Shown here: in pieces, positions 1-10,362 of the stretch
Layout of the letters: each line of letters opens with the position of its first letter
How positions within the stretch are numbered: the stretch's first letter is position 1
From: Symbiodinium natans
Lineage: Eukaryota > Sar > Dinophyceae > Suessiales > Symbiodiniaceae
NCBI GenBank assembly: GCA_905221605.1
Contig: CAJNDS010000114.1
Coordinates: 584,355-648,354 of the forward strand
Reading direction: 5' to 3'
DNA length: 64,000 nucleotides
Program-made: the position numbers and the translations under genes
The notes under the pieces: model-generated
The model's database searches: none
The model's input: only the letters and a program-made list of their open reading frames with translations
What the model was told of the DNA's origin: nothing

Positions 1-258
1 AAACAAGGATCAGAAAAACCACGAAAAATCATCCCAATGATAGCCCTTAGAATGCTCAGAGTAAGCACTGTAGTGATGGCACGATAAGTCCCAAATCTTA
101 CACCGCGCTCCAGCCCCCTAAATCTCGATCCCATCTTCGAATGCCCAGCGTGAAGGCCAGAATTTCCATCAGGGGGTTGTTCTTCCTCAGGGACCCTTTT
201 AGGAGCCTCGCAGAAAGCTATATCTGGAAAGGTGCCCAAATTGAGAAGCAACCCCTCC
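1..258 (-). CDS. partial exon, unknown protein, runs off the window edge
   Basis: The minus strand is open from about position 258, just after the ITR (whose reverse complement supplies a TTTAG acceptor), to the window edge. It has no ATG at its start, as expected of an internal exon. It reads an acidic/proline stretch (APKRVPEEEQPPDGNSG), then a basic stretch, then a hydrophobic segment (AITTVLTLSILRAIIGMIF) that could cross a membrane. I do not recognise the family. The other frames contain stops. Confidence 0.4.
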
Positions 259-261
259 CCC

Positions 262-552
262 CTAAACCCTAAAGCCCTAAACCGTAAAACCCTAAACCCT
301 AAACCCTAAAACCCGAAAACCCTAAAACCCTAAAACCTAAAACCCTAAACCCTAAAACCCTCAAACCCTCAAACCCTAAAACCCAAAAACCCTAAAACCC
401 TAAAACCCTAAAACCCTAAACCCTAAAACCCTAAACCCCAAACCCTAAACCCTAAACCCTAAACCCTAAACCCTAAACCCTAAACCCTAAACCCTAAAAC
501 CCTAAAACCCTAAACCCTAAACCCTAAATCCCTAAACCCTAAAACCCTAAAA
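262..552. repeat. ITR array (CCCTAAA orientation)
   Basis: About 290 bases of CCCTAAA units with many 8-base variants (CCCTAAAA) and a few substitutions. The spread of variants suggests an old array that decayed in place. Unique sequence lies on both sides, so it is not a chromosome end. Confidence 0.95.
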
Positions 553-689
553 GCCGCGCACGTGCGACTCGCAGCATCCTGAGGCAATCCGGGCCGCCCG
601 GGCCACGGCGACGCCTTCTCCAAGGTCGGTGACCGAAACCAAGGCCCGGGGCCCCCCAATTCTTTTTTGTGTTGTTCTGGTCATTATTG

Positions 690-985
<296 letters not shown>

Positions 986-1015
986 CTGCTATTGATTATG
1001 ATGTGTGATGATTAC

Positions 1016-1321
1016 TAATGTTGCACCCTGTTTAGTATCGGCCCCCGCTTTAAAGACAAACTGGCCGAATTATTCAGGACATGCTGACTGTTTGGGAGTC
1101 CCTCTTTAAAGTCAAATCGTCCGGGCGCCGTAAGAAAATTCCACGTGGCGCGCCTTTAAAAAAGATAACCGGGCATCGCTGCCCCTTTTGAACCTATCTA
1201 AACTCCTCCCTATTAAAATCATATGAGCCCCCGGGCCGTGTAATCAGGATCCCATCCACCCTCGCGACTGTTCAGGGGGGGGGGGGGGGGGGGCCCCCAC
1301 ACTAAACAGGGTGCAACATTA
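1016..1321. mobile_element. 306-bp inverted-repeat element, TA-flanked
   Basis: Perfect 21-base terminal inverted repeats lie at 1016-1036 and 1301-1321 (core ATGTTGCACCCTGTTTAGT). If the outermost TA is read as a target duplication, the ends fit a Tc1/mariner-type MITE (inference). The interior is unique, has no long reading frame, and contains a run of about 22 G next to the right end. The element sits between a TAC array and an ATT array. Confidence 0.8.
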
Positions 1322-1470
1322 CTATTATTCTTACTATTATTATCAGTACTACCATTACTACAATTCTTGTTATTGTTATTATTAATATTGTTATGAATAT
1401 TATGGTTGTTGTGATTATTATCATTATCTTGATTATTATTAGTATTATTGTTGCTGTTATTATTATTGTG
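1322..1470. repeat. imperfect ATT microsatellite
   Basis: AT-rich array of degenerate ATT/ATC units. It continues at 1878-1935, beyond the inverted-repeat element at 1475-1871, so that element appears to have been inserted into an older ATT array. Confidence 0.85.
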
Positions 1471-1474
1471 ATTG

Positions 1475-1871
1475 GCTCCCACGCAACGTAAACGCACAAA
1501 ACGCGCGCGTCGATTACATCGGTGTTTTGAGTATTTCGTTTGCTTGACATGCCGTAAACACCACTGGCGTGAGTGTTTTCGCTGCGTGCGATTTCCACGT
1601 TCTCACGTATGTGGAAAGCATCGTGATTTGCGATGTTTCGCGTGTGTACGAGGCCAGAAATATCGTTATTAGCCATGCTTCGCACGTGTTGGAGCCCAGA
1701 ACATTCTACATCCATGCCCGCACGATGATTACGTCCGTGTGTGTTACCAGTGAATGCGAGTCCAGACCCCTTACCGTAGCCTTAAGCCTCACGCCCAGTA
1801 CTATTTCTTTACAGTGCGCGAAAATAAGTTCAGCCAGTTGTTTGCGGCACGCGTTTACGTCGCGTGGGAGC
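1475..1871. mobile_element. 397-bp inverted-repeat element
   Basis: Terminal inverted repeats of 21 bases at 1475-1495 and 1851-1871 (GCTCCCACGCAACGTAAACG) match at 20 of 21 positions. ATT repeats flank both sides. The interior is CG-rich with short CGT/ACG motifs and has no convincing coding frame. Confidence 0.75.
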
Positions 1872-2175
1872 GGTGTTGCTATTATTATTATTATTATTAT
1901 CACTATTATTATTACTTCTTACTATTATTGTTGTTGATATTTCAGTCGTGAATGAAGACAATTCCATACGACTGGTAACAAGAACCGTAAATCATAGATA
2001 ATCACAGTAATAAGAAGAACCTTGTTCTTAATTTAATCATGCTAGCCCTCGTCGTAAGAATCTCAAGGAACAACCCCCTACCTGTGACTCCGTAACCCAA
2101 ACCCGAGCAGAATAGTAGGTTCCAACCCCCCTAAATGTAGTGCAAAAAGTCCCAGAATAGTAACGAAACGGAGCC

Positions 2176-2297
2176 CCAGGGTACACCCTATACCCTAGAC
2201 CCTGAACCCTGAACCCTGAACCCTGAACCCTGAACCCTAAACCCTAAACCCTAAACCCTAAACCCTAAACCCTAAACCCTAAACCCTAACCCTAGAA
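2176..2297. repeat. ITR array (CCCTAAA, with CCCTGAA variants)
   Basis: A block of CCCTGAA units passes into canonical CCCTAAA units. A short ITR in the opposite orientation follows at 2401-2452, so the two point at each other across about 100 bases of unique sequence. Nothing else was seen in the 1.9-2.5 kb stretch. Confidence 0.93.
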
Positions 2298-2754
2298 TGC
2301 CCAAACCCGGATCATGCCAGGACCTCGCCATCGAAAAGCCTCGGCGGTCGCTGGAACGAACTGGGACCTGGAGTTGATTTGGGGAAGGGGTTTGGGGGTT
2401 CGGGGTTTAGGGTTTAGGGTTTAGGGTTTAGGGTTTCGGATTTAGTCTAGGGTTTGCCGCAAGAGGCCTTGCTCAGAAGCTACTATGAAATGATACGGGG
2501 ACCCTCTTTATTTCACACCCATTAAATATAGTAATAGCGAAGCAAAACCATGCGTCGTTTGGCTGGTGGAAGTTGTCGGAGGAGGGGTCCTCTAACTCTT
2601 CGGAGCTTAGCACCTTTTATCTCTTGCTTGCTATGTCTCCACCAGCCAGAACAGCTGCAGGGCTTGTACAAATCGATGTGGGCGTGGCGTGCAACATGCA
2701 GGCTGCCCGAAGTGTCACCAAAAGGCAGAGACCGGATATGTTGGTGGCTGTAAA

Positions 2755-2831
2755 AAATTATGATCCCTGTTGGGGTACCCTAAATATTAAGTGCCATATT
2801 ATAACAGGGATCCAAAAAGGGACCATAATTT
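2755..2831. mobile_element. short MITE-like inverted repeat
   Basis: Fourteen-base ends AAATTATGATCCCT and AGGGACCATAATTT pair with one mismatch around about 50 bases. AGGGTCCCT/AGGGACC-type ends recur in several elements of this window. Confidence 0.55.
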
Positions 2832-2947
2832 AAACAACCACCCATTGAGCACATGTAGGGCCAAAGAGAGAATGGCAAATCCCTATTGGTGAGATTGTGG
2901 GAGCGCACGGGTCCTGACGTACACAAGTTCGCAGCAGGGGACCACCT

Positions 2948-3090
2948 TCTGGGAGGTTCATGGTACTTAGTAACCCAAGTATAACTGTACTTATAACCCA
3001 ATTGTAACCCCTTTAAGGGTACTTAAGGGCGTATGTGTGGGTTATATCTACGCTTATGCTGGGCTATTAAGTACCCTGATCCTCCAAGTT
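2948..3090. mobile_element. M1 MITE copy
   Basis: Ends GGAGGTTCATGGTACTTA and TTAAGTACCCTGATCCTCC form terminal inverted repeats. The interior carries the family signature of ACTGTACTTATAACCCA blocks. Confidence 0.8.
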
Positions 3091-3221
3091 GTGCATATGC
3101 CCTTTCGTGCACGATGCGCCTTGCGCAAGCTGAACAGCTGGCTCGAAGAGACGTGCGCGGCGCCTCCTTCGCGCTCCGTGTTTTTGAGCAGCTGGCCTCC
3201 GCCATTGGAGGAGGTCTTATA

Positions 3222-3365
3222 GGGTTCTTAAGGGAAGGGGGTTGAAGGGGGGTTAGGTACCTAAACAAAACCTTAGGGAAGCTTCGGGAGCCTTAGGGAG
3301 TCCGGGGGAGTAGTAGGGAACCTTGGGTTACATACCCCCCTTGAAAACCCCTCCCTTAAGAACCC
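3222..3365. mobile_element. M6 MITE copy
   Basis: Terminal repeats GGGTTCTTAAGGGAAGGGG and CCCCTCCCTTAAGAACCC enclose about 100 bases with repeated CCTTAGGGA motifs. A second family member at 14196-14436 contains an ITR. Confidence 0.75.
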
Positions 3366-3747
3366 GACAAAGGTCGGGTGGGTCTTTGGTACTTGGAGCA
3401 CGTCTGAGTGGTAGGGATTCCCAGAAGCGCAACACTTGAGTCACTCGAGCTGTTCTCTGTTATATTGGTAGTATGTTACATTATATTATTCAAATACAAT
3501 TATTGGGGTTGTTACATCATATTCTTATATATCTTATTACTATATTATTCTGGTATTGTTTTGTTATATTTGTACATACATGTAGTCTTATATCTTTATA
3601 TTCGTACGCTAGTATATCTGTCTGAACCATCTGAAGCTGTTCGCAGGCAGCGTCGTCATTACGGCCATCAGCACATGGCTTTGGAAGGCACGGACCCAAA
3701 GCCCCAAAGCCATAAATCCTTAGTCCGCAGCTTGGAAGCCTGCTCGG

Positions 3748-3925
3748 GTTGGGTTTAGGGTTCAGGGTTTAGGGTTTAGGGTTAGGGTTTAGGGTTTAGG
3801 GTTTGGGTTTCGGGCTTAGGGCTTAGGGCTTAGGGTTTAGGGTTTAGGGTTTAGGGTTTAGGTTTAAAGTTTGGGGTTTTGGGTTTGGGGTTTGGGGTTT
3901 TGGGTTTAGGGGTTGGGGTTTGGGT
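3748..3925. repeat. ITR array (TTTAGGG)
   Basis: About 180 bases of TTTAGGG with GCTTAGG and TTTGGGG variants grouped in blocks. Confidence 0.93.
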
Positions 3926-3988
3926 CTTCCATGATGAGCTGCGCTCTTCACATGCCTTTTACGCACATGATTCACAGTGTGTCATTAA

Positions 3989-4121
3989 TTGGAGGTTCAC
4001 GGTACTTATGAACCAATTATAACTGTACTTATAACCCACTTACAAGCCCCTTAAATATGGTTATAAGTACAGTTATCAGTACTGTTTTGCTTGGTTCATA
4101 AGTACCCTGAACCTCCAAGTA
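3989..4121. mobile_element. M1 MITE copy
   Basis: Starts TTGGAGGTTCACGGTACTTA and ends TAAGTACCCTGAACCTCCAA. The interior has the M1 ATTATAACTGTACTTATAAC block and its inverse. Confidence 0.85.
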
Positions 4122-4208
4122 GCGTGCTGATTTTTGGCAGGCCTGGGGCCTTGAGCCTGGAGCCGAGATACATGCGGGAGCGCGGAGCTGTCTGAGGTTG
4201 ACTTCGTT

Positions 4209-4304
4209 TTGGGATGTTCCCGGTTTTACTAACAAGGGATTATAGTACCCCCTATTCTAATTCGTATCAAGGACTGGTAGGTAGTTTAAGGGGGAACATC
4301 CCAA
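4209..4304. mobile_element. M5 MITE copy, intact
   Basis: Perfect 13-base ends TTGGGATGTTCCC and GGGAACATCCCAA. This is the uninterrupted reference copy for the ITR-interrupted relatives at 4491-4628 and 33207-33397. Confidence 0.8.
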
Positions 4305-4490
4305 GTTCTTTTTTGGGCTTGGCGCTTGATCATAGATTTTGCGGCTCATCCCAGGTCGTTCGGTCGGAAGTAAGTCGCAGGAAAAGAGGTTTTGCAGCTG
4401 GGGCATAGCCGTGGCCAAGCCAGCTAGCCCAGGACCTTGGTTTGGTTCGATTGTTGCGCTTCGTGATTGGGGGCCAGCTGGTGTTCGGTC

Positions 4491-4628
4491 TTGGGATGTT
4501 CCCCCTTCTACTCACTGGCCTTACTGGGGATTCTAGTACCCCTAAACCCTAAACCCGAAACCCTAAACCCTAAACCCTAAACCCTATTCCTCTTAAGGAG
4601 CTGTTAGTATATGAGAGTAACATCCCAA
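4491..4628. mobile_element. M5 MITE copy interrupted by an ITR
   Basis: Left end TTGGGATGTTCCCCC and right end GTAACATCCCAA are those of M5. Between the GATTCTAGTACCCC block and the CTCTTAAGGAGCTG block lie about 46 bases of CCCTAAA repeat (4540-4586). The intact copy at 4209-4304 and the copy at 33207 show continuous element sequence at the same place. Confidence 0.75.
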
Positions 4629-4699
4629 GTTAGGTCCTGGACTCGCGGTGGCGCTCCGGGCTCTTGCTCTGCGGAGCAAGCGCCGCCCGAGCCTGAGCA

Positions 4700-4845
4700 G
4701 TAGGGTTTAGGGTTTAGGGTTTAGGGTTTAGGGTTTAGGGCTTAGGGCTTAGGGCTTGGGGCTTGGGGTTTAGGGTTTAGGGTTTAGGGCTCTGGGTGAT
4801 GCGGCTTTTGGAACGTTCGGGGGTTTAGGGTTTAGGGTTTAGGGC
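4700..4845. repeat. ITR arrays (TTTAGGG)
   Basis: Two TTTAGGG blocks with variants, separated by about 30 bases of unique sequence. A further array lies at 4976-5037. Confidence 0.9.
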
Positions 4846-4901
4846 TACCGACTCTCCTTGAGGTCTTCGTCCAGTTCTTCGGGCTTGAGTAGCAGCTCAT
4901 C
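4845..4901 (-). CDS. possible terminal exon
   Basis: On the minus strand a short frame reads DELLLKPEELDEDLKESR and stops at 4845-4847. It is acidic and looks like an ordinary protein C-terminus, and ITRs lie on both sides, as for other exons here. It is too short to be sure. Confidence 0.3.
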   Translation of the reverse strand, partial: DELLLKPEELDEDLKESR

Positions 4902-5512
4902 TTGGCAGAAAGAGGCCGAGGACCTCGGCGAGGCCACGCGGGTCCACGGTTGCAGAGTTCAATATCTGAAGCTGGAGGGTTTAGGGTTTAGGGTTTAGGG
5001 TTTAGGGTTGAGGGTTTAGGGTTTAAGGGTTTAGGGTGGTAAGGCTAGCAAGTCTAGTAGGGGACTTTTTCTCGCTACCGACATTTGCGGCCACATGCCG
5101 CATCACAACAACGGGTGCGTGGCGTGGTTTACCGACAAGCGGTGTCGCTGGGATCTGTAACAGCTTCGCAGGAGGGTCTACATTGTGTTGCATCTTTTGC
5201 ATTCAGGAGAAGGCTGACGCAAGACATTTCCAGCCGTCAGCCTAGCCTACAAGCTTGCAAGCTTTCGCAGCGACTGCGTGCTTGCAATGCGGATCCGTAT
5301 GTCCATCCCAGGCTAATGGAAGACGCCGCAGCCTAAGACCCAACCGGCATGTCGCATGAGAGGCCCCCGGAAGACGTTGCGTTTGTTTTTTTTGCAGGGC
5401 TGCCCGGAAAACGTTGTTTGTGTCGCTGTTGCTCCCCTCTCTGTTCCTCCATCACCGCCACAAAGTCTACGTATGTTTTGGAACTCAGCGTTCCATGTCC
5501 CAGCGCTCCCGC

Positions 5513-5678
5513 TACTTGGAGGTTCATGGTACTTGTTTGAACCATATTAGGGCACGTATATAAGGGGCCTATAATAAGGTTATAAGTACAGTTAGAATTG
5601 GTTAATAAGTACCCTAAACCCTAAACCCTAAACCCTAAACCCTAAACCCTAAACCCTAAACCCTATAAGTACCAAGTA
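5513..5678. mobile_element. M1 MITE copy with ITR inside its right end
   Basis: Left end TACTTGGAGGTTCATGGTAC at 5513. Near the right end TTAATAAGTACC runs directly into about 55 bases of CCCTAAA, and ATAAGTACCAAGTA closes the element. The ITR (about 5611-5666) therefore sits in the right terminal repeat. Confidence 0.8.
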
Positions 5679-5779
5679 GCTGAGGCGCGAGGGAAGGATA
5701 ACGCTTACAACAAGATCAGCTCCGCCCTCGAGTCCGCGCTTGCACCGGCGGCGGGCGGCTCAGGGCGCTGGAAGCTGTG

Positions 5780-6022
5780 GAATACATGTCTGGGTATGTA
5801 GGTATGTATGTATGTATGTATTGTATTATACTATACTATATTTTATTATACTATATTATATTATACTATATTATATTAAATTTTACTATACTATATTATA
5901 CATATGATATTTATACATATTCACATATGAATATGAATATATATATATATATATTAAACATAATAATCATCATAATAATAAAAATAACAATAATATATAT
6001 ATATATATATATGTATACGAAA
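5780..6022. repeat. AT-rich low-complexity tract
   Basis: TATG, TATAC, ATATAT and ATAATA runs. The tyrosine/isoleucine-rich frames across it are not genes. Confidence 0.9.
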
Positions 6023-6432
6023 ACATATGTTGAACTTCGATGGCTACGACTCAAGGGGCTGGGCAATAGAGCTGGCAGTGGAAGAAAGCTACAGAAAAAG
6101 CTACAGAAAAAGTCTCCCCCAACTTTTGCAGCCCAAAAAAAAACCTAAACCCTAAACACTAAACCCTAAACCCTAAACCATGCTGAGGCTGACGGTTCCA
6201 GCAGCTCCGTCTCGGGATGTGGGAGCTCGAACGACAGCGCCAGTCCCGGCCCGGTCGCCGCGCAGCAGACTCGAGGCGGACGCGCTGCGCCATGTTGCAC
6301 CTGCCGGTGATCAGGGTTTAGGGTTTAGGGTTTTGGGTTTAGCATGTAGGCCATTGATGTGCTGGTGGCGCTGGCAGCTGATGTGCAAGCGACTGCGGAG
6401 ATACGTGCCCTTCCTTCCTGTAGGAATACACA

Positions 6433-6620
6433 TGGGTAATTCCGAAATTAGGGGTGCTTTAGTGGGGTACTGATTGAAGGGGATCCTGGGAATTGAGGGT
6501 CTTTTTTGGGGGTCCCCTATTTTCGTGAACCCCCAGATGGGTATTTCCCAAAATAGGGGTAGAAGAATCCCCTTAAAAGCGTCCCCAAAACGGGTACCCC
6601 CTATTGTCAGAAGCCCCCCG
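6433..6620. mobile_element. two adjacent M4-like MITEs
   Basis: The first (about 6433-6533) runs from GGGTAATTCCGAAATTAGGG to CCCTATTTTCGTGAACCCCC. The second (about 6538-6620) runs from GGGTATTTCCCAAAATAGGG to GGTACCCCCTATTGTCAG. Both have the family's AATAGGGG/CCCCTATT ends. A diverged relative lies at 6812-6905. Confidence 0.6.
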
Positions 6621-6994
6621 CTATGTTGAAGATATGCAGGCCCAGCATGGTTCGGGCAGATGTCAGCAGAAACCCGAGTTCCGCCGTCCATGTTGGGCCG
6701 TTTTTCGGCTCCAGCTCCCACCTTGTCTTGTGGGAACCTTAGTTGGGCACGGGAGTTGCTTTGCCGAGCGCCTGTGCTCCGATGCCTGGCGCCTCGCTGG
6801 GCAAGATGAGTATTTCTCCAACTAGGGGTGCCCCCCGTTTTCCCCCAAATCGAATAGAATCCCCTTAAAGGGACCCGCCAGAAAGGGTTCGGAAACCCCC
6901 CATATCTGTGGGTTCGCTCCTGGTTCTTGCTGCGTTAACAAGTCGAGGCGCAAGGGCACGAAGGGTTGGACCGCACATTGTTATCCTGCTATGC

Positions 6995-7115
6995 TGTTAT
7001 ATATATATATAATACTGTTATATATATATATACACTGTTATATATATATATATACTGTTATATATATATATATTGTTATCCTGCTATGCTGTTATATATA
7101 TATATATTGTTATGT
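6995..7115. repeat. (TA)n microsatellite cluster
   Basis: Several TATATA runs separated by CTGTTA, a compound tract. Confidence 0.9.
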
Positions 7116-7504
7116 GTTATTGTGTTTTTCTATACTGCTATGTTGTTATCTAAAAAGTCCGGCGAGTGGTAGCTCAGGTGCGTCTACGTTGTCTGCTCAC
7201 ATCCCAGGTGCACGCATGATGCATCATGTAGGGCTTAGGGTTCGGGGTTTAGGGTTTGGGGTTTAGGGTTTAGGGTTTAGGGTTTAGGGATGCGGTGCCT
7301 TTGTCAGCGATCTTTTTTGGCCCCACCGTCGTTGCAAAGCTCCCCCGTCTTCGCCCAAGCCTCCGAACCTGGGCGCAGGATGAGACTCACTCCGTGCGGA
7401 AGCAGTGCCCTTGCATTGGTGGTCGTTACAGGCTTTGAATGGCTAAAATGTGCTGATAAGCGACACAACTCTTCGGAGCTGTGTGCCCCCTCTCCCTTGC
7501 CGCC

Positions 7505-7792
7505 TGTCCCGTCCTTCCCCCTCCTTTCCTCTCCTTTCCCCTCCTTTCCTCTCCTTTCCCCTCCTTTCCTCTCCTTCCTCCTCCTTCTCCTTCTTCTCGT
7601 TCTCCTTCCCCTCCTTCCCCTGCTCGCCCTCCTTCCCCTCCTTCCCCTCCTTCCCCTCCTTCCCCTCCTTCCCCTCCTTCCCCTCCTTCCCCTCCTTCCC
7701 CTCCTTCCCCTCCTTCCCCTCCTTCCCCTCCTTCCCCTCCTTCCCCTCCTTCCCCTCCTTCCCCTCCTTCCCCTCCTTCCCCTCCCCCCTTT
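7505..7792. repeat. polypyrimidine minisatellite, 9-base unit TTCCCCTCC
   Basis: About 20 near-identical TTCCCCTCC units (7610-7790) follow a more variable CCTTTCCTCTCC block. One strand is pure purine, so the tract could form triplex (H-DNA) or G-quadruplex structures (inference). It lies just upstream of a plausible acceptor and exon. Confidence 0.9.
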
Positions 7793-7804
7793 GCTGCACT
7801 GCAG

Positions 7805-7948
7805 AATGTAGCAGGCACGCTGTCAGTGGCCGTGCGGAAGCTCCATGAAGTAGCCTTGAGAGGCCTTTTCCGTTTCGAAGCGGCTGCATACACCCCGTTT
7901 GTTTCACCAGGGTGGGTGCCTCAGCTCGCTCCTGTACCTGTGCCTGGG
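7805..7948 (+). CDS. probable internal exon, unknown protein
   Basis: After CTGCAG an open frame of 48 codons begins NVAGTLSVAVRKLHEVALRG and continues with a mixed, protein-like composition until it meets an ITR. It begins in phase 0 after a pyrimidine-rich tract. No family is recognised. It may belong with the gene at 8685-9541, but the intervening ITR exons are unclear. Confidence 0.45.
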
Positions 7949-8684
7949 TTTTGGGTTTAGGGTTTAGGGTTCTGGTCCAACCTGTTTCTGTGCACAGATC
8001 ACACAGGTCCGGAGTCCCGCACCATCTTGGGGTGTCGGCGTCCCGAGCCCAGTGCCCATAGAGTTTAGAGTGTTTAGGGTTTAGGGTTTAGGGTTTAGGG
8101 TTTAGGGTAACCCACGATCCTGTCAAGGGGCCAGCTGCTGCGAAAGCACCAGCCACCTCGTGACCACCTGGTGCGGCTCTTAAGCGGAGTCATGGCAGGC
8201 TGCTGCGACCCACCATGCCTTGTCATCCCTGCGCTTGCAGCCAAGGATCACCGACGGAAACACGCAGTTGCCGTTGACGGCCATGCAAACCTAGTAGACA
8301 TGAGCAGGACCGAGTCGGCTGCATGCAATCATAGGATCCCAAGAAGGGAGGTCCCCACCAAAAAGCGCAGAACTCAGAAAGACATCCGGACTAGGAAGGA
8401 CGATTATGGGAGATTCGTGCAGTTCAGGCTACAAGCGGTCCGAGGATTCCTTGTAAAGGCTCTCCCTTGGGATCCAGTAGATTCCACGCCAACACTGAAT
8501 CACACATTTTACGCTCATGCTGTCTAAGCTGAGCTGCCTGCGAGGCAACTGCTTAGTTGCCATCAGTGAGCCAGAATGTTGTGCATGGCAGATTGCCAGC
8601 TGGCAGGAGACACCATCTTGGCCAACCAGGATCCTTAGCCGCGCAGGAGCCCGCAAAGTCCTCAGCTTGCGGCGAAAGGCATAG

Positions 8685-9541
8685 ACATTTAGGTCCTTGA
8701 GATGTCCTGACTTCTCCAACCTCCGGAATAAGGAAGCAGAAGCGTCTGCAGAAGAAGCTCCTGCTGAAGACGCCGCAGAAGAGGCCACCGAGGAGGCCTC
8801 GGGAGAGGCCACCGAAGAAGCGGCAGCTGAGGAGGGCACGGAAAGCTCTGGTGCAACGGAGGGGGCCGCAGGAGATGCAGAGGGTGCCGCAGAGGGTGCG
8901 GTTGAGGGTGCGGCTGAGGGTGCGGCTGAGGGTGCGGCCGAGGGTGCGGCCGGGGGTGCGGCCGAGGGTGCCGCGGAGGGCGCTACGGAGGCCACGTCTG
9001 AGGGATCGGAAGCTGCAGCCGAGGGTGCGGCAAGTGCTGCAGCATCCCCGGCAGCAGCCGCAGCGCCGGCAGCTGCAGCTGCAGCCGCGGCGGCTGCTGG
9101 TGCCGTGGTGGAGGGCAGTGTCGCCGCCACAACTGTCGCAGCCACGACCGCCGCAGCCACTACGGTCGCGGCTGCCGCAACGACTGCGGTTCCCACCACA
9201 GTAGCTTTGGCAACTGGTGGTAAGGCTGCCCATCACCACAAGGTGAAAGCCGTTGCCCCAGGTGCCCCTGGTGCAAAGGCGGCAAAGGACACGAAGACTA
9301 AAAGCAGCGGCTCATCGGGCGCTGGCTTGCCGTGGAAAGGCATCATTCTGGTGGCTTGGAAGCATGCCCGCTGTTGTCATGAAGTGCATACACCGTATAC
9401 AGGATGGCGTGAGTGGCTAAGGTGCTTTCAATCATCGCACTTGTCGTGTTCCTTGGACCGAAGCTCTACGAGGCCACAATCAAACCTGCTCGGTCCTTGC
9501 CCGCGTTATTCGGACTAGGAGTTTTAGGCTGTCGGTTCTAG
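8685..9541 (+). CDS. Ala-rich single-pass membrane protein (two exons seen)
   Basis: Exon 1 (about 8685-9350) encodes an Ala/Glu-rich region with about ten EGAAEGA-type repeats, then a poly-Ala/Val/Thr stretch, a HHHKVK segment and a Lys/Ser linker ending GLPWKGIIL. A 71-base GT-AG intron (9351-9421) joins it in phase 0 to exon 2 (9422-9541), which continues VLSIIALVVFLGPKLYEATI and stops after 39 codons. The join completes one hydrophobic helix, GIILVLSIIALVVFLGPKLY, which supports the splice. The protein would have a long low-complexity domain, one membrane helix near the C-terminus and a short tail. The 5' end is unknown: there is no in-frame ATG, and a stop lies at 8682. The antisense Ala/Ser-rich frame is a shadow. 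Confidence 0.6.
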
Positions 9542-9597
9542 AAAGCAGCTCCCAAGCGCGAAACAACAAGTTCCTTAAGCGCGCTAGAATACAGGGC

Positions 9598-9710
9598 CAG
9601 TTCTCTATATCAAACCCTAAACCCTAAACCCTAAACCCTAAACCCTAAACCCTAAACCCTAAACCCTAAACCCTAAACCCTAAACCCTAAACCCACAATT
9701 TAGAGAACTG
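9598..9710. repeat. ITR array bounded by a perfect inverted repeat
   Basis: Eleven CCCTAAA units (about 9613-9694) lie between CAGTTCTCTA (9598-9607) and TAGAGAACTG (9701-9710), which are exact inverse complements. The simplest reading is a small MITE whose centre was replaced or filled by telomeric repeat. Confidence 0.8.
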
Positions 9711-9732
9711 TCTGTCGGCCTCTTTGCTGCAG

Positions 9733-9801
9733 ATGGTGACGGCGAAGCCGCCACTCCCTGGCCGCCTGAATGAGATCAAGAGCGAGCCATCGGATCAGCA
9801 G
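9733..9801 (+). CDS. probable 69-base exon
   Basis: Bounded by CTGCAG and a GTGGGG donor, phase 0 at both ends, encoding 23 residues beginning MVTAKPPLPGRLNEIKSEPS. IKSEPS resembles a sumoylation-type consensus (inference). The parent protein is not recognised. Confidence 0.4.
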
Positions 9802-9846
9802 GTGGGGCCAACACAGCACTCATCAGCACTCAGAATCATGTGTTCC

Positions 9847-9855
9847 TAGTACTAG

Positions 9856-9939
<84 letters not shown>

Positions 9940-9960
9940 CACTACTACTACTGCAGTACT

Positions 9961-10055
<95 letters not shown>

Positions 10056-10362
10056 CACGACGACCACGACCACCACGACCACCACGACGACCACGACGAC
10101 CACGACGACCACGACGACCACGACGACCACGACGACCACGACGACCACGACGACCACGACGACCACTACGACCACGACGACCACGACGACCACGACGACC
10201 ACGACGACCACGACGACCACGACGACCACGACGACCACGACGACCACGACGACCACGACGGTCACGACGACCACGACGACCACGACGACCACGACGACCA
10301 CGACGACCACGACGACCACGACGACCACGACGACCACGACGACCACGACGACCACGACCACG
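9847..10362. repeat. compound microsatellite (CTA)n-(CGA)n-(GACCAC)n
   Basis: CTA repeats to about 9950, then CGA repeats to about 10052, then about 50 copies of the hexamer GACCAC with rare single-base changes. The three blocks differ by one-step changes of unit. The Arg/Pro-, Asp/His- and Val-rich frames here are artefacts. Confidence 0.97.

Noticed and set aside
262-552. A chromosome end at the left edge of the window
   Set aside because: The array has unique sequence on both sides, is degenerate, and similar arrays in both orientations occur throughout the window.
5349-5550. Competing frames of 60-70 codons on both strands
   Set aside because: Three overlapping frames are open without motif or splice support, and part of the region is an M1 MITE.
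7426-7960. Gly/Glu- and Pro/Ser-rich frames on both strands
   Set aside because: They translate the TTCCCCTCC minisatellite. Only the part after 7805 is kept as an exon.
8333-8475. MITE with GGATCCCAAG/CTTGGGATCC ends
   Set aside because: Only about ten bases pair and no second copy with these ends was seen.
8429-9199. 256-codon minus-strand Ala/Ser/Val-rich frame, with a tail vaguely like a ubiquitin-like fold (8553-8700)
   Set aside because: It is mostly antisense to the Ala-rich plus-strand exon, whose splice restores a membrane helix. The tail resemblance is too weak to claim.
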